A stretch of DNA of 64,000 nt from Mesorhizobium sp. (GTDB taxonomy: Bacteria; Pseudomonadota; Alphaproteobacteria; Rhizobiales; Rhizobiaceae): assembly GCA_004020545.1 (NCBI GenBank), contig SAQE01000008.1, positions 87,243-151,242 of the forward strand, read 5' to 3'. This document shows positions 8,804 through 17,104 of the stretch, piece by piece. Below the pieces are notes generated by a model. That model did no database searches and was not told where the DNA came from. It saw only the letters and a program-made list of their open reading frames with translations. The translations under genes were made by a program, and so were the position numbers. Each line of letters begins with the position of its first letter. The stretch's first letter is position 1.

Positions 8804-10444
8804 TCACGCCGGGGCGAACATGGCCGCCACGGCCGAGAACACCTCGGCGACCGCAAAGGCGCCCGGGTCCGCTATGTCAAGCTGCCGGCCGATATAGGCG
8901 GAACGGCCGGCCTTCGCCTTCCGCATCGCGGCGGTCGCTTCCGCGCCGCGCCGCGCGGCCGCCGCGGCCGCTTCCAGCCCGCTTGCGTCGAACGCTTTCA
9001 GCGCCGGCTCCAAGGCGTCGACCATGGTGCGGTCGCCAACCTTCGCGCCGCCGTAGAAAGTCATCCGGTCGAGGCCTGCGAGCAACGCCATGCCGAGCGG
9101 CGCACCGCCCTTGAGTGACTGCGCCGCCGCAGTGAAGAAGATCGACAACAAAACGCCACTCGAACCACCCATCGAGGTGCCCAATATATCGCCGATTGTG
9201 GCGAGAGTCGCGCCCCGGTCGGCGAGCGGAAGCGTGTCGGCGCGGTCGAGCACGCTGCGCGCGCCGGTTGCTACTGTCGACCCTGTGTCGCCGTCGCCCG
9301 CCTTGGCGTCGAGGCTGTTCAGGGGTTCTTCGAGCGAGATCAGCTTCTCGCAGATCGCGGTGATCAGCCGCTCGACGCCGGCATCGCGGCTGGTCGTCTT
9401 GGCGGCGTCGCGGCTGGCAGGCTTGGCGACCGCCACGACGACCGGTTGGCGAACCGGCTTCGCCGGTAGCCATGCATGCGGGCCGACCGGCGCCGAGAGC
9501 GCCGCCTCGCGGTCCGCGTTCAGCCTGATCAGCGACAGCGAAAAGCCGTTCATGTTGAGCGCGGTCATCAGGTGCCCAGGCCCGATCGTCAGCGCCACCG
9601 CTCTTGCCAGCGACGAAGACAGCACGGCATTCGCGATCAGCGACATTTCGAGCGGCGGCACCGATCCGAGATTGTTGATCAGCAGGGCGTAACGGCTGTG
9701 CGGATCGAGCCGCGCCGCGAAGCGTTCCGCCATGATGGCGACCAGCTTGCTGGCGGCCTCCAGGGCGATGCGCTCGACGCCCGGCTCGCCATGGATGCCG
9801 AGGCCGAGTTCGCCATCGTCGGCGCCGAAGCGATCCTCATGCGCCTGTCCGGGGATCGAGCAGGAGGAGAGCGAGATGCCCAGCGAAACGATATCCTTAG
9901 CCGCCGCGCGGGCCGCCGCGGCAACCGATGCCAGGTCATGCCCGGATTCCGACAGATGCCCGGCGATCTTGTGCACGAACAGCGTGCCGGCGACGCCGCG
10001 CGGCTGCGCGATGTCGGGAAGGGCGATGTCGTCGGCGACGATCACCATCTCGACCGCAAAACCTTCGGCGCGCGCCTTTTCGGCGGCGAGGCCGAAATTG
10101 AGGCGATCGCCGGTGTAGTTCTTGACGATCAAAAGGCAGCCGGCCGGCCCGGTCGTCGCGCGGATCGCCGCCAGCACCGCCTCGACGCTGGGCGAAGCGA
10201 AGATCTCGCCCGACACGGCGGCGGTCAGCATTCCGGCGCCGACGAACCCGGCATGCGAAGGCTCGTGCCCGGCGCCGCCGCCGGAAACGATGCTGACCTT
10301 CGTCTTGTCCCAGTCGGCGCGCAGCACAACCTTGATCTCCGGGTAGCCGTCGAGGCGCGCCAGCGTGCCGGAACCGGCGGTGGCGAGAAAGCCGTCCAGC
10401 GCTTCGGTGACGATCGAGTCCTTGCGGTTGAAAAAGTGCTTCAT
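8804..10444 (-). CDS. Fused DhaK-DhaL dihydroxyacetone-type kinase (ATP-dependent form)
   Basis: A 546-residue single-chain kinase. The N-terminal DhaK domain (about 1-330) has SGGGAGHEPSHAG and GLGIHGEPGVER. A linker of basic/alanine-rich repeats (KPASRDAAKTTSRDAG) leads to a C-terminal DhaL domain (about 365-546) with DAKAGDGDTGSTVATGA and MGGSSGVLLSIFF. Fused forms are ATP-dependent kinases of dihydroxyacetone, and homologues act on erythrulose or related ketoses. It is encoded in the same operon as the PEP-dependent DhaK/L/M, so two alternative kinases serve one importer. The ATG at 10444 is preferred over upstream codons. Confidence 0.88.
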   Translation of the reverse strand: MKHFFNRKDSIVTEALDGFLATAGSGTLARLDGYPEIKVVLRADWDKTKVSIVSGGGAGHEPSHAGFVGAGMLTAAVSGEIFASPSVEAVLAAIRATTGPAGCLLIVKNYTGDRLNFGLAAEKARAEGFAVEMVIVADDIALPDIAQPRGVAGTLFVHKIAGHLSESGHDLASVAAAARAAAKDIVSLGISLSSCSIPGQAHEDRFGADDGELGLGIHGEPGVERIALEAASKLVAIMAERFAARLDPHSRYALLINNLGSVPPLEMSLIANAVLSSSLARAVALTIGPGHLMTALNMNGFSLSLIRLNADREAALSAPVGPHAWLPAKPVRQPVVVAVAKPASRDAAKTTSRDAGVERLITAICEKLISLEEPLNSLDAKAGDGDTGSTVATGARSVLDRADTLPLADRGATLATIGDILGTSMGGSSGVLLSIFFTAAAQSLKGGAPLGMALLAGLDRMTFYGGAKVGDRTMVDALEPALKAFDASGLEAAAAAARRGAEATAAMRKAKAGRSAYIGRQLDIADPGAFAVAEVFSAVAAMFAPA

Positions 10445-10495
10445 GGATTTCGTCCAGTCCGTATCTGCTGTCGTCAAAAGATGTGCGTGAGCCGG

Positions 10496-11509
10496 CTACA
10501 TCAGCCTTTGCCCGTCCAGGCCGAAATAAAGCGGCGAGCGATAGCGGATCGTCACCCTGTCCCCCTTTTCGAGCGGCGTGTCGGGATCGGTCAGCGTCAC
10601 CAGCTTCTTCGCGCCCACCGTCACATGCAGATGGTTCTGGTCGCCGAGATGCTCGACCCAGTCGACGACGCCGTCGGCATGGCCGTTCGCCGCTTTCTCG
10701 ATCGACAGATGCTCAGTGCGCGCGCCGATGGTCGTCGTGCCGGTCGGCGCGCCGCCGTCAGGCAGCAGCCCGGCCGGCAACAGGTTGATCGCCGGCTGGC
10801 CGAGACGGGCCGCGACATGAAGGTTTGCCGGCTCCGAATAGATCGCGCGCGGCGTGCCGATCTGCACCAGCACACCATCGGCCAGGATGCCGATACGGTC
10901 GGCCATGGTCATCGCCTCGATCTGGTCGTGCGTGACATAGAGCATGGTGGCGCCGAGCTCGGATTGGATGCGCTTCAGCTCGAGCCTGAGGTCGGCGCGC
11001 AGCTTGGCGTCGAGCGAGGACAGCGGCTCGTCCATCAGGTAGATCGCGGGCTTGCGCACCAGGGCGCGGCCGATGGCGACGCGCTGCATCTCGCCGCCCG
11101 ACAGCCTGGTCGAACGATTGTTGAGCTTGTGGTCGATGCGGACCATGCGCGCCACTTCCTCGACGCGACGGCGGATTGCCTCTTCCGGGAACCGCCTTGC
11201 CGGCGAGCGCAGCGGGAAGGCGAGATTGTCGAAGACCGAAAGATGCGGGTAGAGCGAGTATTGCTGGAAGACGAAGGCGGTATCCCGCTCGGCCGGCGAC
11301 AGCATCGTCGCGTCGTGCCCGGCAATGCGGATCGTACCGCTGTCAGGCCGTTCCAGCCCGGCGATCAGCCTGAGCGTCGTCGTCTTGCCGGCGCCGGTCG
11401 GGCCGAGCAGCACGACGAATTCGCCGTCCTTGATCTGAAGGTCGAGATCGCTGACGGCGACTGTCTCGCCGAAACTCTTGGTCACTCGATGGACGTGGAC
11501 GTCAGCCAT
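10496..11509 (-). CDS. Sugar/polyol ABC transporter ATPase (UgpC/MalK-like)
   Basis: A 337-residue ABC ATPase of the CUT1 importer type with a C-terminal TOBE domain. It has Walker A (GPTGAGKTT), signature LSGGEMQRVAIGRAL, Walker B (IYLMDEPLSSLDAKLR) and the switch YVTHDQIEAM. It is the second of two ATPase genes. Its start overlaps the end of the upstream ATPase gene by 8 nt, so both are made together and probably form a heterodimer. The substrate is presumably a small polyol or ketose, judging from the downstream dha kinases. Confidence 0.9.
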   Translation of the reverse strand: MADVHVHRVTKSFGETVAVSDLDLQIKDGEFVVLLGPTGAGKTTTLRLIAGLERPDSGTIRIAGHDATMLSPAERDTAFVFQQYSLYPHLSVFDNLAFPLRSPARRFPEEAIRRRVEEVARMVRIDHKLNNRSTRLSGGEMQRVAIGRALVRKPAIYLMDEPLSSLDAKLRADLRLELKRIQSELGATMLYVTHDQIEAMTMADRIGILADGVLVQIGTPRAIYSEPANLHVAARLGQPAINLLPAGLLPDGGAPTGTTTIGARTEHLSIEKAANGHADGVVDWVEHLGDQNHLHVTVGAKKLVTLTDPDTPLEKGDRVTIRYRSPLYFGLDGQRLM

Positions 11510-12608
11510 GACGCGCCTCCGCTGCCTGATCATGCATGGCGGTCCTGACCGCGCGTCCAGTGCCTTTCTCGAACAGCGACAGCCGCGCGCTGCTCAACGC
11601 CAGTCCGACCTGCTCGCCGGGGGTGAGATGGATGCCGGCCGGCACCCGGGCCTTGATGACGCCGTCGGCCGTCTCCACCGCGACGATCTGCGTGGTGCCG
11701 AGATATTCGGTGCCATAGATCGCGCCGCGCAGCTTGGAGGCATCGTCGAAGCGTATGTGCTCGGGCCGGATGCCGAGCGCCATGTCCGCGGGCGCCACGT
11801 CCTCGCGTACTTCCGGCACCGTCACCTTGGCGCCCTGCACGACGATCTCCTTCGCGCCCCTGGCGAGCCCGCCGCCGAACCGCAAAAAGTTCATCGGCGG
11901 CGAACCGATGAAGTCGGCGACGAACATCGTCGCGGGCCGGTCGTAGATTTCGCGTGGGCTGCCGAACTGTTCGATGACGCCGTGATTCATCACGGCGATT
12001 TTGTCGGCCATCGACATCGCTTCCATCTGGTCGTGCGTGACATAGACTGTGGTCGCGTGGATGCGGTTGTGCAGCTCGCGCAGCTCATGGACCATGAGGT
12101 CACGGAATTCGGTATCGAGCGTGCCGAGCGGCTCGTCCATGAGGAAACATTTTGGACGCCGCACGATGGCGCGGCCGAGCGCGACGCGCTGGCGGTCGCC
12201 GCCGGCAAGTCCGGAGACCGATCTGTCGAGCAGATGGTCGATGCGCAGGAGCTTCGCGGTCTCCTCGACCCGCGCGCGGATTTCGGCCGACGCCATGCCT
12301 TGCGCCAAGAGCGGAAAGCCGATGTTCTTGCGCACATTCATATGCGGATAGAGCGCGAAGAGCTGGAAGACGAAGGCGATGTCGCGCTCGCGCGCCCGGC
12401 GCATGGTGACGTCCTCGCCGCCGAGCAGGATCTTGCCGCCGGTCGGCAGCTCGAGGCCTGCGATCATTCTGAGCGTCGTCGTCTTGCCGCAGCCGGACGG
12501 GCCGAGCATGACGAAGAATTCGCCGTCCTCGACGACGAAATTGGAATCCTGCACGGCGACGAATTCGCCGAAGGCTTTCCTGAGGTTCTGAACACGGATC
12601 TCGGCCAT
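11502..12608 (-). CDS. Sugar/polyol ABC transporter ATPase with atypical signature
   Basis: A 368-residue CUT1 ABC ATPase with a TOBE domain. It has Walker A (GPSGCGKTT), Walker B (CFLMDEPLGTLDTEFR) and YVTHDQMEAMSMADK. The ABC signature reads GLAGGDRQRVALGRAIV instead of LSGGQ, and the Q-loop segment is FVFQLFALYPHMNVR. With the next ATPase gene it resembles the paired GlpS/GlpT ATPases of rhizobial glycerol importers. It lies 2 nt after the small membrane protein gene. Confidence 0.9.
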   Translation of the reverse strand: MAEIRVQNLRKAFGEFVAVQDSNFVVEDGEFFVMLGPSGCGKTTTLRMIAGLELPTGGKILLGGEDVTMRRARERDIAFVFQLFALYPHMNVRKNIGFPLLAQGMASAEIRARVEETAKLLRIDHLLDRSVSGLAGGDRQRVALGRAIVRRPKCFLMDEPLGTLDTEFRDLMVHELRELHNRIHATTVYVTHDQMEAMSMADKIAVMNHGVIEQFGSPREIYDRPATMFVADFIGSPPMNFLRFGGGLARGAKEIVVQGAKVTVPEVREDVAPADMALGIRPEHIRFDDASKLRGAIYGTEYLGTTQIVAVETADGVIKARVPAGIHLTPGEQVGLALSSARLSLFEKGTGRAVRTAMHDQAAEARHG

Positions 12609-12610
12609 GG

Positions 12611-12817
12611 CTATTCCGGGAATTTCGAGACGATGATGAACATGGCCGTGCCGGCAAGCATGGTGACGAAGGAATAGCTGTAGAGCGACAGCGCGAAGGG
12701 CTGGAACAGCATCAGGAAGCCGATGGCGATAAGCGCCGTCGCGATGTTTTCCATCAGCCCGCGCCTTGCCCAGACGGGCCAGCGCGATTTGCGTTTTATG
12801 GGCTGGATCGTGCTCAT
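12611..12817 (-). CDS. Small membrane protein of the ABC/dha operon
   Basis: A 68-residue protein with a basic head (MSTIQPIKRKSRWPVWARRG) and two probable membrane helices (NIATALIAIGFLMLFQPF and YSFVTMLAGTAMFIIVSKF). Its start overlaps the stop of the permease gene by 4 nt and it ends 2 nt before the ATPase gene. Rhizobial glycerol ABC operons also encode a small membrane protein at about this position (GlpU), which suggests an accessory transporter subunit. That comparison is by position and topology, not by sequence. Confidence 0.75.
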   Translation of the reverse strand: MSTIQPIKRKSRWPVWARRGLMENIATALIAIGFLMLFQPFALSLYSYSFVTMLAGTAMFIIVSKFPE

Positions 12818-13764
12818 TTGCGCACCGCGCCGAAGGTGATGCCGCGCAGCAATTGCTTGCGGAGCAGGATGGTGAAGACCAGGATCGGCACCAGGAAGAT
12901 GGTCGTGCCCGCAGCCACCGCGGGCCAGTCCTGGCCGCCCTCGCCGATGATGGTCGGGATGAAGGGCGGCGCGGTCTGCGCCGTGCCGGAAGTCAGAAGT
13001 GCTGCGAACGCGTATTCGTTCCAGGCAAAGATCAGGCAGAAGATGGCGGTCGCGGCGATGCCGGTTGTCGCCTGCGGCAGCACGGTGCGCCAGAAGGCCT
13101 GCAGTCTTGTATAGCCGTCGATCATCGCCGCTTCTTCATATTCGCGCGGGATCTCGTCGATGAAGCCTTTGAGCAGCCACACTGCCAGCGAGACGTTGAC
13201 CGCGGTGTAGAGCAGGATCATGCCGAGCGCGGTGTCGGAAAGGCCGATCTCGCGGTACATCAGGTAGATCGGGATCGCCACCGCGATCGGCGGCATGAAG
13301 CGCGTCGACAGGATGAAGAACAGAAGATCGTCGGCCAGAGGCACCTTGAAGCGCGAGAAGCCGTAGGCCGATAGCGTGCCGAGGAACACCGCGCAGAAGG
13401 TCGAGCCGAAGGCGATGATCAGCGAGTTGACGAAGCGCGGCAGGAAGTTAGACGGCCCGGCGATCACCATGTTGCGCTTGCGCACCGTCTCGTCGCAGAG
13501 CCCCGTCGCCGGTCCAAGCGAGTTGATGTATTCCGGTGTCTGTCGGGTGCGGGTCGTGAACAGGTTGCAATAGCCTTCGAGACTCGGCTGGAAGACGATC
13601 TTCGGCGGATAGGCGATCGAATCCGGCGGCGTCTTGAAGCTGGTGGCGAAGATCCACAGCAGCGGCACGATCGAAATCAGCGCGTAGCCGACGACGATCG
13701 CGCCGGCGATCCGCTTCGAGTTGGCCGAGGGCGCGACGACGGAATGGGCGGTGGTCAGGCTCAT
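12814..13764 (-). CDS. ABC transporter permease 2 (MalG-like)
   Basis: A 316-residue inner-membrane permease of the CUT1 family. Helices are visible from residue 20 onward, and the cytoplasmic EAA loop reads EIPREYEEAAMIDGYTRLQ. A periplasmic insert of about 60 residues after the first helix (PPKIVFQPSLEGYCNLFTTR onward) is long for the family. The ATG at 13764 overlaps the stop of permease 1 (ATGA). It works with permease 1, the binding protein and the two ATPases of this operon. Confidence 0.9.
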   Translation of the reverse strand: MSLTTAHSVVAPSANSKRIAGAIVVGYALISIVPLLWIFATSFKTPPDSIAYPPKIVFQPSLEGYCNLFTTRTRQTPEYINSLGPATGLCDETVRKRNMVIAGPSNFLPRFVNSLIIAFGSTFCAVFLGTLSAYGFSRFKVPLADDLLFFILSTRFMPPIAVAIPIYLMYREIGLSDTALGMILLYTAVNVSLAVWLLKGFIDEIPREYEEAAMIDGYTRLQAFWRTVLPQATTGIAATAIFCLIFAWNEYAFAALLTSGTAQTAPPFIPTIIGEGGQDWPAVAAGTTIFLVPILVFTILLRKQLLRGITFGAVRK

Positions 13765-14708
13765 CTCTGCTTCACCTTGTTGAGCGCCTTGACGTATATG
13801 TTGGCCAAGCCGAACACAGCGACGAACAGGATGATGGCGAAGGCCGAGGAATAGCCGGTGCGCCAGCTCTCGAAGGCCTGCCGCTTCAGCGTGATCGAGG
13901 CGACCTCGGTGGTTGAGCCCGGACCGCCGCCGGTCAAGAGATTGACCATGTCGAACATCTTGAAGTTCTCGATGCCGCGGAACAGCACCGCCAGCATGAT
14001 GAAGGGCAGCGCCATCGGCAGGGTGATCGACCAGAACTGCCGCCAGTTGGAGGCACGGTCGACCTCGGCCGCCTCGTAGATGTATTCGGGGATCGAGCGC
14101 AACCCGGCGAGGCAGATCAGCATCACGTAGGGCGTCCACATCCACGTGTCGACGATGATGATCGCCCATGGCGCGAGCTCGACATTGGACAGCATCTGCA
14201 CATTCGTCGGCGGGATGCCTGTGAGGAAGGAGACCGCGTAGGCGAACAGCCCGATCTGCGGCTCGTAGAGGAAGCGCCAGAAATTGCCGACCACCGCCGG
14301 CGACAGCATCATCGGCACAAGGATGATCGTCGTCCAGAAGGCGTGGCCGCGGAATTTCCGGTCGATCAGCCAGGCCAGCGTGAAACCGATCACCGTCTGC
14401 AGAAGGATGGTCCAGAACACGAAATGCGCCGTAGTCTGCATTGCGATCCAGATGTCCTGGTCGCCGAGGATGCGCCGGTAATTGGCGAGCCCCAGATTCT
14501 TCACCACCTCGTTGGGTCGGTTGGCGCGGTAGTTGGTGAAGGAGAGATAGATCGCCCAGAACAACGGAAAGATGTTGATGGCTAAAAGCAGAAGGATCGT
14601 CGGTGAGATGAACAGCCAGGCGAGGCCCTTGTCGCTGATGCCCCGGATCCTCTTGGCCAACGGCTCCGGTGTGGCCCGGGCGACGTTGTCCGCAGTCCGA
14701 TTGAGCAT
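13761..14708 (-). CDS. ABC transporter permease 1 (MalF-like)
   Basis: A 315-residue CUT1 permease with about six membrane helices (first helix GLAWLFISPTILLLLAINIF) and the EAA loop IPEYIYEAAEVDRASNWRQ. The ATG at 14708 has AGGAC six nt upstream; an upstream GTG at 14729 is less likely. It follows the binding-protein gene after a gap that holds a strong hairpin, and overlaps permease 2 by 4 nt. Confidence 0.9.
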   Translation of the reverse strand: MLNRTADNVARATPEPLAKRIRGISDKGLAWLFISPTILLLLAINIFPLFWAIYLSFTNYRANRPNEVVKNLGLANYRRILGDQDIWIAMQTTAHFVFWTILLQTVIGFTLAWLIDRKFRGHAFWTTIILVPMMLSPAVVGNFWRFLYEPQIGLFAYAVSFLTGIPPTNVQMLSNVELAPWAIIIVDTWMWTPYVMLICLAGLRSIPEYIYEAAEVDRASNWRQFWSITLPMALPFIMLAVLFRGIENFKMFDMVNLLTGGGPGSTTEVASITLKRQAFESWRTGYSSAFAIILFVAVFGLANIYVKALNKVKQR

Positions 14709-14763
14709 GGTTAGTCCTGCTTCGGTCACTGGTCAGTCTCGACGATGGAATTTATCTGAACTG

Positions 14764-14791
14764 CGTCCCGTGCCAAGGGCGGCACGGGACG
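14764..14791 (-). terminator. Intercistronic hairpin after the binding-protein gene
   Basis: A perfect 11-bp stem (CGTCCCGTGCC, 14764-14774; GGCACGGGACG, 14781-14791) with a 6-nt loop lies between the substrate-binding protein and permease genes. There is no U-run, so it more likely protects the 3' end of the binding-protein message or causes partial termination than acts as a full terminator. This fits the usual excess of binding protein over permease. Confidence 0.75.
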
Positions 14792-14815
14792 CTGCGGTCT
14801 GGCTCGGGAGGAGCC

Positions 14816-16147
14816 TTACATCTTGCCATCGTCCTGGAAGATCTGCGTCCAGTCCTTGACGAGGCCGTCCAGCGCGTCCTTGGCCGAGCCCTGGCCGGCG
14901 ACGACATAGTCATGGAAGCGCTTCTGCGAGGCCTGCAGCAGCGGCGCATAGCTGGGTTCGGCCCAGAAGTCCTTCACGATGGCCATCGAGTCGAGGAAGG
15001 CCTGCGCATAGGGCTGGCTGGACGGGAACTTCGGGTCCTTGACGACGGAGTTCAGGCAGGAATAGCCGCCGAGCGACCACCATTTGGCCTGCACGTCCTT
15101 GTTGGCGAACCACTTGATGTATTTCAGCGCCGATTCCTGCTTGTCGGAGTAGGAGACCACCGAGATGCCCTGACCGCCGAGCTGCGCGAACTGGTCGCCG
15201 TCGGGCCCCTTCGGATTGACGAAGTAACCGATCTTGTCGCCGCCGACATTCTCGTCCTTCTGCAGACCGGGCCAGGTGAAGGCGAAGTTCATATGCATTG
15301 CCACCTGTCCGGATTTGAAGGCGTCGACGCCTTCGCCCATGTAGCTGTTGGAAGCGCCGGGCGGCGTGCAGCAGTCATAGAGCGCCTTGTAGAATTCCAG
15401 CCCCTTCACCGATTTCTCGGAGTTGACGAAGCCGTCCATCTCGTAGGGCTTCTTCGGGTTCTCGTACTGGAAGCCATAGCTGTAGAGCACGTCCATCGCG
15501 CCCATGGTGATGCCTTCAGAGCCGCGTTCGGTATAGATAGAAGCGCCGTAGACGGTCTTGCCGTCGATCTGCCGCTTCTGGAAGAATTCGGCGATCTGCT
15601 TCAGCTGGTCGAAGGTCGTCGGCGGGGCGAGATCCCAGCCATATTTCTCCTTGAATTCCTTCTGCAGCTCGGGCCGCGAGAACCAGTCCTTGCGATAGGT
15701 CCAGCCGACGACGTCGCCCATGGCCGGCAGCGCCCAGTAGTTCGGCGTGTTCTTCGGCCATTCCGAATAGCCGACCACGGTCGCCGGCACAAAGTCGTCC
15801 ATGCTGATCTTCTCCTTATCGAAGAAGTCGTTCAGCTTGACGTAGTGGCCGTTCTCGGCGGCGCCGCCGATCCACTGGCTGTCGCCGATGATCAGGTCGC
15901 AGAGCTTGCCGTGCGAGTTGAGCTCATTGAGGAAGCGGTCGGCATAGTTGGTCCACGGCACGAATTCGAACTTCATGCCGATGCCGGTTTCCTTGGTGAA
16001 GTCCTTGGACAGTTCCACGAGCGCGTTGGCCGGGTCCCAGGCCGCCCAGCAAAGCGTCAGGTCTTCCGCATGCGCGGCGTTCGAGACGGCGGTCGACGCG
16101 GTGATCGCCGAGGCCAGTCCCAACGCCAGTTTCCAGGTCGATTTCAT
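14816..16147 (-). CDS. ABC transporter periplasmic substrate-binding protein
   Basis: A 443-residue extracellular solute-binding protein of the CUT1 type. Residues 1-27 form a signal peptide (MKSTWKLALGLASAITAS onward, ending AAHA before EDL). The mature part has the fold-typical segments LTLCWAAWDPANALVELSKDF, DLIIGDSQWIGGAAENGHY and LPAMGDVVGWTYRKDWF. It is the first gene of the operon, with a GGGAGG ribosome site and a repeat-rich upstream region. The ligand is unknown; a small polyol or ketose is inferred from the kinases downstream. Confidence 0.92.
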   Translation of the reverse strand: MKSTWKLALGLASAITASTAVSNAAHAEDLTLCWAAWDPANALVELSKDFTKETGIGMKFEFVPWTNYADRFLNELNSHGKLCDLIIGDSQWIGGAAENGHYVKLNDFFDKEKISMDDFVPATVVGYSEWPKNTPNYWALPAMGDVVGWTYRKDWFSRPELQKEFKEKYGWDLAPPTTFDQLKQIAEFFQKRQIDGKTVYGASIYTERGSEGITMGAMDVLYSYGFQYENPKKPYEMDGFVNSEKSVKGLEFYKALYDCCTPPGASNSYMGEGVDAFKSGQVAMHMNFAFTWPGLQKDENVGGDKIGYFVNPKGPDGDQFAQLGGQGISVVSYSDKQESALKYIKWFANKDVQAKWWSLGGYSCLNSVVKDPKFPSSQPYAQAFLDSMAIVKDFWAEPSYAPLLQASQKRFHDYVVAGQGSAKDALDGLVKDWTQIFQDDGKM

Positions 16148-16201
16148 GCCTTACCTCCCATTTGCGAAACGCGTCCGGATGACGGTTTCAAGAGCCCTCA
16201 A

Positions 16202-16219
16202 CCCTCGCTCCTCCGAGGG
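16202..16219. repeat. Small hairpin upstream of the ABC/dha operon
   Basis: A 6-bp stem (CCCTCG, 16202-16207; CGAGGG, 16214-16219) with a 6-nt loop lies about 55 nt upstream of the binding-protein start, in the presumed leader. It is too short to be called a terminator; a role in leader structure is possible. Confidence 0.35.
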
Positions 16220-16249
16220 CCTGAACATGACGCGCGATGCGTCGCCGAT

Positions 16250-16287
16250 GTTTAGTAATTTGTTTAGTGATGCTCTTTTTACTAAAC
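16250..16287 (-). promoter_or_regulatory. Cluster of three GTTTAGTRA operator-like nonamers
   Basis: GTTTAGTAA lies at 16250-16258 and GTTTAGTGA at 16262-16270 in direct orientation, and the inverse TTACTAAAC at 16279-16287. Copies 2 and 3 form an inverted pair with an 8-nt spacer; copy 1 is a 12-nt-phased direct repeat. The cluster sits 103-140 nt upstream of the binding-protein start, where an operator or activator site of the ABC/dha operon is expected. The binding protein is unknown; the HTH-like gene at 5428-5859 is one candidate. Confidence 0.6.
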
Positions 16288-16391
16288 AACGCAAGCGAAT
16301 TCGTTGCTGCGCCGCAGCATGGCGAAACGGGTGGTTGAAATCGTTGAGAAATAGTCGCCGACCGATCCGGCCGGATCGCTCCCCCGGCCGG

Positions 16392-17081
16392 CTACTTGGC
16401 CGTCTTCGTGCTCACCGTCACCGGCCGGATCGGCGGCGCCGGCGGCAGCAGCTCGCGTATGTCGGCGAAGGGGAAGACGGGTTCGAACCGGAAGGCTTCG
16501 GCCAGCGCGCCGTGCGCGCCGTTGCATTGGCCGGCACGGAATTCGTTCTGCGTGCGCGCACCCTCGACGAACCGCTCTGGATCCTGCGAGCCATGCGCGC
16601 GGATCGCTTGCGCCTTGATGTCCCAATGCGCGGAAATGTCGACATAGTGCGTCGGCGAAAAGCCGGTGCCGCCGAGCGTGTCGGCATGCAGCACCGGCAC
16701 CGCGAAGGATGCCGCGATGCGCACGCCGTCCGACAGCGCGCGATGGTCGCCGTGATAGTCGTTCGGAGCATGGGTGATCGCGAGATCGGGTTTTATCTCG
16801 GCGATAAGCGCCTTCAGAATGCCGATCAACGCGGCGTCCACGACCAGCGCGCCGTCAGGAAAATCGAGGAAGCGCGGCGTGACCCCGAGCAGGCCGGCAG
16901 CGGCGATCGCTTCCGCGCGTCGTGCCCTGGCGAGCGCCGCCGGATCGCCCTTGCCCCCTTTGGCGCCGTCCGTGGCTATCGCAAAAGTGAGCTCTGCGCC
17001 TAGCGCGGCATAGGCGGCCATCGTACCGAACATGAAGATCTCGATGTCGTCGGGATGTGCCCCCAGCGCCAGTATCTTCAC
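16392..17081 (-). CDS. PIG-L/LmbE family deacetylase
   Basis: A 229-residue zinc-dependent N-acetyl-sugar deacetylase family protein. The zinc motif AHPDD (His9, Asp11, Asp12) is in ILALGAHPDDIE, and the second metal region is HAPNDYHGDHRALSDGV. The start is a GTG at 17081, chosen because the protein then begins VKILALGAHPDD as in the family, with GGGAGAGAAG upstream. It ends 244 nt before the ABC/dha operon start. The substrate is unknown. It is divergent from the DMT exporter gene with only 23 nt between start codons. Confidence 0.85.
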   Translation of the reverse strand: MKILALGAHPDDIEIFMFGTMAAYAALGAELTFAIATDGAKGGKGDPAALARARRAEAIAAAGLLGVTPRFLDFPDGALVVDAALIGILKALIAEIKPDLAITHAPNDYHGDHRALSDGVRIAASFAVPVLHADTLGGTGFSPTHYVDISAHWDIKAQAIRAHGSQDPERFVEGARTQNEFRAGQCNGAHGALAEAFRFEPVFPFADIRELLPPAPPIRPVTVSTKTAK

Positions 17082-17104
17082 TTCTTCTCTCCCGGAAATG
17101 AAAC

